A stretch of 64,000 nucleotides of DNA from Copromyces sp. CBS 386.78 (Eukaryota > Ascomycota > Sordariomycetes > Sordariales > Sordariaceae). This document shows, piece after piece, positions 1 through 10,689 of the stretch; the stretch's first letter is position 1; each line of letters opens with the position of its first letter. The notes under the pieces are model-generated. The model had not been told where the DNA came from. It worked only from the letters and a program-made list of their open reading frames with translations, and made no database searches. The DNA lies in assembly GCA_030685235.1 (NCBI GenBank), contig MU839213.1:1-64000 (forward strand), given 5' to 3'. Made by a program: the position numbers and the translations under genes.

Positions 1-96
1 AAAAAGAAAAAGAAAAAGAAAAAGAAAAAGAAAAAGAAAAAGAAAAAGAAAAAGAAAAAGAAAAAGAAAAAGAAAAAGAAAAAGAAAAAGAAAAAC
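1..96. repeat. (AAAAAG)n microsatellite
   Basis: About fifteen uninterrupted AAAAAG units begin at the first base and decay into A-rich sequence after about 96. The array may extend beyond the window. It is not a TTAGGG telomere. Confidence 0.97.
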
Positions 97-192
97 TAAG
101 AAAAAATAAAAAGATAAATTAATATAAAGATAAAAAGAAAAAGAATCTGAAAAGCAAACAAAATAAGGAAATATATATATAAAATCTCCTAG

Positions 193-247
193 CTTGGGCA
201 GAATGGTGTTTTACTGCCTCCCTCGGGCATATCCAGCTCCGCCCAAG
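193..247. other. Short unmutated island flanked by a 7-bp inverted repeat
   Basis: Fifty-five bases of mixed composition, including CA and TG dinucleotides, lie inside RIP-type sequence. They are bounded by CTTGGGC (193-199) and GCCCAAG (241-247). It could be a tiny late insertion, a foldback element or a chance survivor. No function is assigned. Confidence 0.5.
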
Positions 248-1449
248 GGAAGACTATTTTATAAATTAAATTAAATAACGCTATTAATTTGGATAGTAGG
301 TAAAAAGGAATATATTAAAATATTTACTATCGCTTTCTATTGGAACAATAAAATAGATTAAACATTTTTCTAATAGTAAGTATAAAAAATAATATAAGAT
401 AAGGACGATAAGGAAGTAGATAATAATTATTAAATATAAAATAGTTTTAATAAAGCGGGCGGAATAGGCAAATTTTTAAAATAGTAACATATATAGCTAA
501 TATAAGTAGCGGTATTATTATTTTTATATCTTCGTTTTACTTGCCTTATAATATTTCGACCTATTCCAATTTAATAGGCAATGCTTAAATAGAAGCTATT
601 ATAATATATATATATAATAAATTCCGAATCATATATAATAGGGTTATTATAGGTAAAGGCGGTAAAATAGTAATATATATAATAAATAAATCCTATCGCC
701 CCTATAATATATAATAAAGTATAATTTAAAAATAAAAAGGTAAAGATATATAATATTTATTTTACTACAATTATTAAACGTAGTAAACGACTTAATAATT
801 ATTATCCCTTAAATAAATAAAATATATATTTACGTTTAATATAGTTATATATTTTTCTAACGGTTTACCGACTATTAGGGTAATAAAATACTAAATAGTA
901 ATAACCTTTTTAAAATAATTAATTTAGTACCGGCTATAATATTTTTCGACGGACTTTTAATATTTTCCGACATTCTACTATTCCTTATAATAAAACCTAT
1001 TCTATATAGAATAATATAATATAATAAACAAATTACAAAAATATTAGAAGGGATAAGTATATTAATATGTATATTACTAGTTAAATTGCATATTAAACGA
1101 ATAGGCGGTAAAATATACTTTAGAAATTCGAATCTAATTTATTAATTATTATAGGGGAATAAGCCTATAGTCCTTTAAATACCCTAGAATAAAGCCCGTT
1201 TATTAATAATTACGTATATATAAGGAAAGGAAAAAGGAAAGAGCAAACTATTTATAATAACTTTTATTAATTCCGAAATCTATTCCTAAAAACCAAAATC
1301 GATATTATAAACTAAATAGTACAATTTCCTTATTTTCTAATCCTAAATTAAACCAACTTCAATATATTTAACGTTTATTACCGTAGCCGAAAGTAAATTA
1401 GGTCGGGACGATTAGTACCGAAGTATTACTTACTATCTAAAATATATAG

Positions 1450-1785
1450 AAAGGGTTTTTCCCTTACGGGGGAATAACCTATTTTAGAAAGGATTCTTCC
1501 TTTACAGGGGAATAACTTATTTTAAAAAAGGTTCTTCCCTTATAGGGGAATAATTTATTTTAAAAAGGGTTCTTCCCTTACGGGGGAATAATTTATTTTG
1601 GAAGGGGTTCTTCCCTTACGAGGGAATAATCTATTTTAGAAAGGGTTCTTCCCTTACAGGGGAATAACCTATTTTTAAAGGGGTTCTTCCCCTACGAGGG
1701 AATAATTTATTTTCAAAGGGGTTCTTCCTTTACGAAGGAACAATTTGTTTTTAAAAGGGTTCTCCCCTTACGAGGAAATAATATA
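1450..1785. repeat. 38-bp minisatellite, about 9 units
   Basis: About nine head-to-tail units of 38 bp each carry a core of the form TTCCC-TTACG-GGGGAA followed by TAA and a T-rich tail. The core is an imperfect palindrome with a TTCCC/GGGAA stem. Differences between units are nearly all transitions, as expected if RIP acted on the tandem copies. A related 37-bp array lies at the other end of the AT-rich block. Confidence 0.93.
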
Positions 1786-3299
1786 ATAGTTCGCTTAATA
1801 TTAATAGTATTAGGTTATTTCGTACTTTATATTATTTAAGCAGGTAATTTAACCGGATAGGAAGGAGCGGCCCCTATTTTTCTTAAATTATTATTTAATA
1901 ACGTAGTTTATTTATAAAGTAAAATCGAATTATTAAGTAAGGATATTATTATATAAATAACTAATCCTAACAATATATCTACCCAATATATACCTAACTA
2001 TAGTTTATATTCTCGTTTATTCCGTTCTATAATAGGTAATTAGCTATAAATAAATTCCGTCCGTCCGCTAACCGCTAATATTATTCCCTACAAATTTAAA
2101 AATAATAGAGAATTAGATTATTAAATACTATAAAATTCTAGCCTATATACCGTTAAATAGTATAAAGAATAAAATATATATTAATTATTACTAATAATTA
2201 GTTTATTATTATAGTAAAGCGTATTATTAGTAATATAAATATAATTATATAAATAAATATTTTACTAAAGAGTTTGTAAGCTAATTTGAATATTATAATT
2301 AACGACCGCTCTAAAACAATATTTATTAAATTAAAAAATTACCTTATATTACTATCCTAAATAAAATACTTAAAAAATTAAAGGTAATATATTTGTAAAT
2401 CCGTCCCGAATTTAATAGAATATAACGTTTAAAATATCGTTAAAATAGGACGTCTTACGTAAGGGCCCGAATAGAAATATATATTTAAATTAGCTTTATT
2501 TTATTAATTTCGTGTAAAATATTAAATAGACTTATATATACCCCTTATAATAAAGGTTAAGGGCGTATTCGGCAATTTGAAAACGGGGATTCGGAAGTCT
2601 TCTAAGTAGTATTATACGTTAATTTGTTAAATAATTAAATTATTTGAAAAATCGGTTTCTAGTTTTCTATTTCATTTCTTAAGGCTCTATATAAATAGAG
2701 CCCGAATTAAATAATTACTTCTATATAACTTACTAGTAGCTAGTAAATTAAAATAAAATTGAAATAGGGTATAATTAGTAAATAAGGGAATAGGAGTAAA
2801 ATATTTTCCGATTCTAAAAAGTTAATTATATTAAATATATATCCGATAAAATAAGATATAAAATAAGATAATAATTTAATAAAACTAATTTTAAAATAAA
2901 GATTCAGTAAAAATAAAATAAGGATTTAAATAATATATTTAAAGGCGCGGGGCTAATCTTACTCTTAAGCTTGGGCTTTATTTATATATGTAATTTACTT
3001 AAAATTTTATATAGCAATAATAGGTAATAGTATAAAATATAGTAGGTAGACGATTAATTCTTTTAGTTAGTATAGCGCCGAAGGTAATAATAAAGTTTAT
3101 TCTTATATAATTATAATATAAGGCGCGTCCGTAAAGACTAAATTATCTATATTACTACTATTTTAATAAAGTAGTCGAATTACTTTAATCTTACTTTAAT
3201 AACCCTTTTCAAATCCGAAATTATTTATATATATTTTAGAAAATTCTATATTAAATTGTAAGTAGAAAAAAGCGAATAATCAAAGTACAAAGGTCTTTA

Positions 3300-4620
3300 A
3301 TTCTTATAAAAATTTAATTTTCTTATTTATCCTTATTAGATCTTTCGTTATTAGAATCCTTAACGTCCTCTTTATCTTTATTTAAATTATTAATTATAAT
3401 TTTACTATTAAATATATAGCCATCGTTTTTATTTTCGTATTACTTTAAATAATTCTTTTCCCTCGTAGGGGAAAGGGGCGGATCTTCGTCTATAAATGTA
3501 ATTAATAATATACGTTAGAAGCTTTCATTATTAGGTTTAATATCTATTTCGGCTTGGTTAGCGGGATAGTCGTCCGGGGAAATATATTCTTCCCTTATAG
3601 AGGAAGGAGGTAAATTCTCTATTTCGAAAAAAGAAAGTAGTAGCGAATAGTGGGCGAAGTCTTCATTTTATTTAAAGTCTTTATTATTAAATCCTATATC
3701 AATATTTATTTTAATTTAGTTAGTAGGATAGTTATCCGGGGAAATATACTCTTCCTTTATAGGGGAAGGAAGTAAATTCTCCGCTTCGGAAGAAGAAAGC
3801 GGTAGCGAATAGTAGGCGAAGTTTTCGTTTTATTCGAAATCTTTATTATCGAATATAATATTGATATTTAGACGCGCCCGCTTATACTAAGGTTCGTTTT
3901 CTTTTATAATAATCGTAAAGGCCGGCCGTTTAATAGGGGTACTAATATATTTTAAATACCGAATTTTAATAATTTTAATACTACTTTACTTAATATCCTT
4001 TTAATCTTCGATTTTAATATCGTCTTAAGAAATTGAGGCTACGAAAGCTATTTATTCTTTTAACTATTTCCGGACCTCGTCCTTTAGAATTTTAATCGGA
4101 GCGTACGCCAAATTAACTAAAAAATTCTACTTTTCTTTATCTATTTATTCTTATTTAATAATATTTACTAGATTTTTAAGAATAGGTTCGTTATTTAATT
4201 TATTACTATAAATTCCGTTACTATCGAATTAGGCCAATATTAAAATCGAATTATCTATAATTCCCTTAAATTTATTATTAATAAATATAGGCCTATATAT
4301 AAGTAATAATATGAATATTACTTTATTATATTCGCTATCTTCGAAGCCGTCCGGATTTATATTATAGAAGGCAGTAATATAGGAATATAAGTAGCCGATT
4401 CGTTAAATTCGAATAGAAAAATAATTATTTATATTTTATAGAGGGTTTACTACTTATAAAAAGCAATTAAATTCGTAGGCTATTATAACTCTAGTATTTT
4501 TATATACGAAAACTATACAGAAGAAGTTATTTTTAATATAAACAATTGGGAGTTCGGATTAGAGGGTATAAATTTATTTAGAAATATTAATAATAGTACT
4601 ATTCTTCCTTTATAAGGGAA
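3300..4620 (-). pseudogene. RIP relict: helicase C-terminal-like frame with 54-residue repeats
   Basis: Read on the minus strand, one frame stays protein-like from about 4.6 to 3.3 kb. Its stops are TAA or TAG, as C-to-T change of Gln codons would give. Near 4.36-4.42 kb it reads RIGYLYSYITAFYN, which resembles SNF2 helicase motif VI (Arg-x-x-Arg-Ile-Gly followed by a Val-Thr-x-Tyr-type strand). Further on it reads FLVNLAYAPIKILKDEV. It ends in two tandem acidic units with the shared segment EEYISPDxYPxN. Possibly the 3' part of the helicase relict at 5.4-7.0 kb. AT-rich DNA makes such readings risky; the repeat and its phase are firmer than the motif. Confidence 0.5.
3530..3850. repeat. Tandem duplication, 162-bp period
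   Basis: Two adjacent copies are offset by 162 bp: the GTCCGGGGAAATATA-like segment starting near 3572 recurs near 3734. They differ mostly by transitions. The period equals 54 codons, and on the minus strand both copies read in the same phase, with a TAA at the same codon. This supports an ancestral protein repeat that later suffered RIP. Confidence 0.85.
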
Positions 4621-5379
4621 TAATTTAATTAACCTTTTTAATAATTCTTTTTTCCTACTATATATTAATTATCTTAAAAATTATAAGTAAATATTATTCT
4701 ACGGGCTTAATTTATCTAATACGGTATAAACGTTTAATATATTATATAATTATAGGAACGTTCTAAACGAAAGATAGCCTAATATTAATATAGTACTATT
4801 AATAGGTATTTAAATTTATTATATTAATTATAAAATTTAAAATAAGGATATCGATAGGAGTCCTTATAAAATTCTAATTAGTAATAATAGTACTTTATTC
4901 AGCTTACAATTAGTTAGAGCGGATAGAGCGGACGATAAAAAACGCTTTTTTTAATAGAAAAATAAGGGTCCTATTCTTATATAAATTAATATACGACGGG
5001 GATAATTAAAAAAAGGAAAGTTAGAATTCGAAACTTATATTTATATTTACAACGAATTTACTACAATTAAAACCCACTTCTTTAACCCTTTATAATTAAA
5101 GTATTTCTTTAGAATTTAAATTTAAAGAAGCGATTTAATATAATTAAAAGTAAGTATATACGAAGGGTCCGCTAATAATTAAATAATTAAATCGTTAATT
5201 AATTATAAGAATATATACGTTAATTTATAGTCGAAATTGAACTATAATAATTGATTTACTGTATTAATACTAAATTATATAAAGAATTTTTAGTTTTCTA
5301 TTCCCGAATTATAATTAAACCGCGGGAAACCGAAATAATTTTCGAAGTATACCTTTATATTATTGGTAAACGCTTCGGT

Positions 5380-6995
5380 AATAGAGTTTATAATATTAAG
5401 TAAATATTAAATATTATAATTTTAAATTATATATTATATAATATATAGCCGCGCTATATTAACGCCGCTTCGTATTTCTCCGTCGCCCTCTTTAATATTA
5501 AATAAGTAATTAAACGTTAGGTCGATTAATAGGCCGTCTATCTACGCTACAATATATTCCCCCCAAATTTTATAATTAAAATTAACGCGTTAAATATTCA
5601 TTAGGGGAATATTTACGGAAGGGTAAGTCAAAGCTTTATTTAAGAATATTACGTACGTATTTATATTATATATTATTTAAATATATTTACAACTTTTAAT
5701 TATTATAGAAGTATTAACCGAAACGATAAATTTAATATTAGTAATAAAATATTATATTAGAGGAGATAGGGCATACTATTTATAACCTTATATATATTCG
5801 ATTTCTTTTAATTCTACGATAATTCCGGTAGGTATATTAGGAGTAAAGTAAATATAATTATCCTAATTATATTCGAATATATTAAATTATATAAGGGCGG
5901 ATTTAAAAAAATTAATAGGGAATAAAATATTTAAATTTATATTATTTTAAACTATTTTCGTAAAAGTTAATAGATTTATAGTTTTATTTATTAAAAATAT
6001 AATTAAAACGAAAATAATAATATATTTAGGTATAAGGGAAATCTATTTAAATATAGCCGAATATAAATTTTATAAATATTACGCTTCGTCGATAATAATA
6101 TAATAAAATTTAACACCTTTTATAGAAATTATAGTAAAATAATAGTAGGATATTTTAGCTTTCTTTTTTACTACTTCCGTATTATTATTCGTATTAATAT
6201 TATAATAAGTTAAAAAGCGAATTATTCTCCTACGAAGGAACTTCGAAGTAAGTATTATAAAATTTATTCGTTTTCTTCCTCATTTTCTACCGCTTTATTC
6301 GTAATTACTTATATAATATCTTCAACGTTAGAAATAAGCGTATTATTACTAATAGAGGCGCTAATACCCTTTTTACTATCCTTCTTATTAATAGCTTTCT
6401 TACTAATAGCTTTTTTCCTATTTTTTTTACTAATAGAGGGCGTATTTAATTTGCTTATACCGGCGCGCTTTTATTAAACGTATTTATCTATATCCGAAGG
6501 CGATTTACCTTTATCCCGTTCGAATAGAAAACTTTATACTTAACGCCGATAATAAGTATTAATAGTAACGATAATAACGATCCGAATAATATTCGGATCG
6601 TTACGCTTTTCTATATACTCTTCTATAAGAATATTAAAATTTTATTAAAATAATATAGTTTCTATCCGAATATTGCGAAAGCCTATAGTTTAATGATAAT
6701 TAAAAAAGTACTAAAAAAATAATATATCGCCGAAAGTAATTTTATATTTATAAAAAGTCTAGGCGATAAATAATAAAGGTATTAAAACTAATATAAGGTA
6801 AGTACTATAATAATCGTTTTAAACTATTATTACCTAATAATACTAGTAGTATATAAGTACTATCGTTATATATATAATTATTTTACCTGTACCAATATTA
6901 TTAACTAGTATCGCCGCCTTTAATAGGGATTCTTTTAATTAGCGGATAATAAAGGTATTTAATAATATAATTAACTCAATTTTCAATCTATATTC
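5380..6995 (-). pseudogene. RIP relict of an SNF2/DEXH-type helicase
   Basis: On the minus strand a readable frame contains a Walker A-like NIGTGKI (codons near 6879-6900), then TFGDI and a basic/acidic low-complexity insert. After a one-base frame change near 6.2 kb it reads IIIDEA (near 6080-6100), a DEAH-like motif II. About thirty codons later it reads V-L-I-I-F-L-I-N-K (5987-6013); undoing the expected transitions allows the SNF2 motif III form S-A-T-P-L. The frame then continues to about 5.38 kb. Stops are almost all TAA/TAG. Motif order fits an SNF2 ATPase; the spacing implies an insert between motifs I and II. The locus is dead as written, with dozens of stops. Confidence 0.62.
6576..6602. 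repeat. Perfect 12-bp-stem palindrome
   Basis: AACGATCCGAAT and its exact reverse complement are separated by three bases (AAT). It lies inside the helicase-like relict, where the minus strand reads NDPNIIRIV across it, so it may be a by-product of coding sequence. Confidence 0.9.
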
Positions 6996-8250
6996 TTCTT
7001 TTATAAAGGAACTTTAATAAAACCTAAATTTTTCCTTTACGAAGGAATAGCCTTCTATTTAAAGAAATTCCTTCGTAAGGGAAAATTAGGAGTAGGAATA
7101 AAAGGTAGGATAAGTATAAATAATTTACTAATAAATTAATAGGGTAATAGATAACAATCCTTATAAAAATCTTATTTCGTTTAATTATAATATTAAATTA
7201 AAGCTTCGAAGTTAGGGCTTTAATATAATTCGTTTAAATATTCTTAATTAATATCTATATTACGGCCGAATTCCTTTATAATATTATATATTAATTTTTT
7301 ATTAGTAAATATACGGCTTAAAAGATACCTTTCTCCCTACTTCTATAATTACAACATAATAAAATTATGTACTTACAAATACCGGGCCTTATCTTTAATA
7401 TTTTTAAAGCGCCTCTCCTTCTCTTTATCTTCTAACTCTTTATATTCAATATCTTCTATTTCTTAAAGAAAGACGGCCTCGCTTAAAAACTATTAATATA
7501 GGGTATTATAAATTACGGAAGCTTCGTTTCGATTTATATAAACGCTTAAAGCCCCTTCGTTAAAAAATATTTTAAAAATTATTTAGTTAAAAGTTATAAA
7601 ATCCTAAGTAATCGGGTCTTTAAAACGAATTGCCAAACGGTTGGAATTTAATATAAGGATTAATTAATTATATAAAATTTAGAATCTATTCTATAAATTT
7701 ACTATTAATATTTTAATAATTAGCGTTAATAGGTCCTAACCCTCGTACATATGGTTTAATTATTGTTTTTAATCGGGCGTTAATTTCGGTCGCCGGAAGA
7801 AATCTATAATAAAAGCCCCAAACTATATAAATATAAAAATATTAAATATTTGGTTTTCTAAATATTCTTTATCTATTTTTCTAATTATATTAAATTTAAT
7901 TATATTATCGATACGAATTAACTTACTACAAATTTATTCGTAGAAAGTATAAGCTATAACCTCCGCCCTATTTAAAATAAAAATATTATAACCCTCTTCG
8001 TTCAATATACTAAGGAAATCCTCCTCTAAAATAATCGGGTATTTTATAGGGGCTTCGTTACAAATACCGGCCTTACCGGCAATTTTAAACTATTTTAATA
8101 CCTAGAATTACATTTAGTACTTATAATAAACGAAGGCCCGGATCTAATCGTTAGCCGAAAAACCGCTAAAATTATCGTTTACTGAAAGATTCTAAATATA
8201 TTAGAATTCGCTAATTAAATTTAGTCCTATTATAAACATTTTAAAATATA
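6975..8250 (-). pseudogene. RIP relict ORF upstream of the helicase relict
   Basis: A minus-strand frame runs from about 8.25 kb to 7.0 kb with protein-like stretches, such as GKAGICNEAPIKYP, FNEGALSVYINRNEAS and a charged run beginning EIEDIEYKELEDKEKERR (near 7.45-7.40 kb). Stops are TAA/TAG apart from one late TGA. The frame ends next to three copies of the palindromic motif (7.0-7.09 kb), after which the helicase relict reads in another frame. It may be the N-terminal part of the same gene or a neighbouring one. No family recognised. Confidence 0.48.
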
Positions 8251-9229
8251 TAAGGTAAGTAGCAAGAAATATCGCAATTAAATAAATTGCCTACAAATCG
8301 TTCTAAACTTTTTAAATCCGTATAAAACTATATAAATTACTAATATAAATTACGTAGGGTCGGTAAGAGAATTTCCTTCGCAGGGCTTTAGTAATAACCG
8401 TTAAAATATAATTATAATAATAATTGGAGAAGGAAATTAAAAAGTCCTATAATATCGACTTCCAGCCCTCTAAATTTCTACTAGCCTAAATATATATATT
8501 TAAATTATAAATAGTCTTAAAATAAACGAAGGGTTTAAAAGTCTCGGCTACTATAGGAATAATAGTAGGTTAATAAATAAAAAGGAAATTATTCCTTTAT
8601 AAAAGAATTTTAAACGAATTAAATATGTTATTAAAATTTATATTCGTATATAGAATACTAAAATAAACGAACAATACTTTTATAATTAAAAATACCTATA
8701 TATAAATTATTCTTAAAAATTACCTTAGAAGCGAAGTTAATAATAATTATTTATTTAAAAAATATAGAATTGACAATCTCCTTCCGCTTATTATCTATTA
8801 AGAAATTATACGTAATATTAGGCTAATCTAATATAATTACGTAAAGGCTTGAATTATTATTACCTTCGGGCAATTAAATAAAAATTAATTTGGATATAAA
8901 TCCAAAATTATATTATAAAATAGTTTTAACGTTATAGTATTTACTATAATTTAGGTACTTAGTAGCGACCAATAAATCTCCGTTATACCGGATTTTATAT
9001 ACTTTAGCATTTTAATTATTATTTAATTTATATTATTCTAGGGGGGGATAGTAAATATATTAAAAGGTACTAAAGTCCCCCTCTTCGAAGAATACTAAAA
9101 GTAATAAAAGGTTAAGGTTTTCTATAAACGCCACTTTTAATATAATAGACGGGGCTATTTTATTTTATAATTACTCTATAAAAGTATTAATAGGCGTCGG
9201 GCGCGTTCTTACCTTATAGAGGAACTTTC

Positions 9230-9560
9230 TTTAAACGTACTTCTAAATATTTAATTCGTAGGAATTAAAAAACGAATTTCGTAGAAGATTAAGGGTTTGG
9301 AAATAAGTTTACGCGTATTCTTACCCGATAAGGGAATTTTCTCCGAAAGTATAATATATAATTATAAAGTAGGAAAAGGATTTAAAAATTATAATCGGCG
9401 GGGTTTTTATAGAATATACCTAATATTTAAATTATAAGAGTTAGGGAATATATTTCGTAGAGAACTAAAGTTTTAGAAATAAATTTGCATACGTTATTGT
9501 CTAACCGGGGAATTTTCTTCGAAAGTATAATTATAAAATAGGAAGAAAAGTTAGAAGTTA
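9230..9560. repeat. Diverged tandem duplication, about 176-bp period
   Basis: A segment ending with GGGAATTTTCTCCGAAAGTA (near 9331-9350) recurs about 176 bp later (near 9507-9526) with mostly transition differences. The flanking text (CGTAGA..TTAAG/CTAAAG..GGAAATAA-like) repeats in the same order. It reads as an old duplication later mutated by RIP. Confidence 0.7.
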
Positions 9561-9572
9561 TAACTAGCCAGT

Positions 9573-10045
9573 CTTTTATAATCTACTCCCGTTTTGGGTA
9601 CGGACTATAAAAATCTTCCCCTATAAGGGAATAATAAATATTAATAAACTATTCTTTAAATATTCTTTATATTCCTAATATAAATTGAATATTATCCCTT
9701 TACTTCTTTATTTAGTTTTATATTATATATTGCGAATTATTAGTATAATAATTTTAATTATTATATACTAACCGTTAAAATTCTTATTATTATATAGGTT
9801 CTATATCGTTTTTTATAAACTACTCTTATTTAGGGTACGGACCGTTAAAAACTTCCCTTATAAGGGAATAATAAGTATAAATAAAATACTCTTTATATAT
9901 TCTTTTTATTCTAGGTATAAATTGAATATTATCCCTTTAATTTTTTATTTAATTTATATTATATATTATAAATTATTAGTATAGCGGTTCTAATTATTAT
10001 ATATTATCTTTCTAAATTAGTCTTACTATTATAAGGGTTTTATTT
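9573..10045. repeat. Diverged tandem duplication, about 237-bp period
   Basis: The text around GGGTACGGAC (9596 and about 9833), the following TTCCC-palindrome with AAGGGAATAATAA, the AATTGAATATTATCCCTTTA segment and the TATTATATATT tract recur in order, about 237 bp apart. Differences are mainly C/T and G/A. Confidence 0.8.
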
Positions 10046-10689
10046 ACCTCTTAAATTCTATTTACGGATTTAATTATCGTTTACAATCTAGGTATAAAAC
10101 CTAATTCTTATATTGAACCTTACTATTTAAAATTTCTTCCTTCTTCAATTTCTTATCTTTAATCTAAATTAATTAAAATTTTACGTATATATCGTACCCT
10201 CTAATTATAATATAATAATTAGTATTTTTTATAAATAGTATAGCGCCCTTATTTATATATAAACGGGACTACCCGTAATTATATAGAATTAGGGAGAATT
10301 CTACGGGGATATTGGACGTTTTTATCGCCATCCTTAATTACGGTACCGGCAATTTAATATTAAATATATTAAAGAGTATTTTATATTATAGAATATCCGT
10401 ACGTATTTAGAAGAGTATTTTAATAATTTATTTATCCTATAACCCCTTTCCCTTCTTTAACTTCTATAATATTATTTTTATTTCGGCGGCTTTAATTCGT
10501 AGCTTAATACTCTTAATTTCCGCTTCCATTACTTTTTTACATCGCCTATTATATAATACTTCTTATTATAATAATTTGAATGCGCGTACATTTTCTCTTT
10601 CCTTCTTTTTAACTTCTATTATTTTTATTTTTCGAATCGATATTTTGGGTTGTAGGGTAAATATTTTAAGAATCCGACGGCTATAAATA

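Noticed and set aside
1..96. Telomere at the left end
   Set aside because: The repeat is AAAAAG, not TTAGGG, and AT-rich sequence continues rather than a subtelomeric gene.
1450..1785. CRISPR-like array
   Set aside because: The units are contiguous with no unique spacers, and the genome is eukaryotic; it is a minisatellite.
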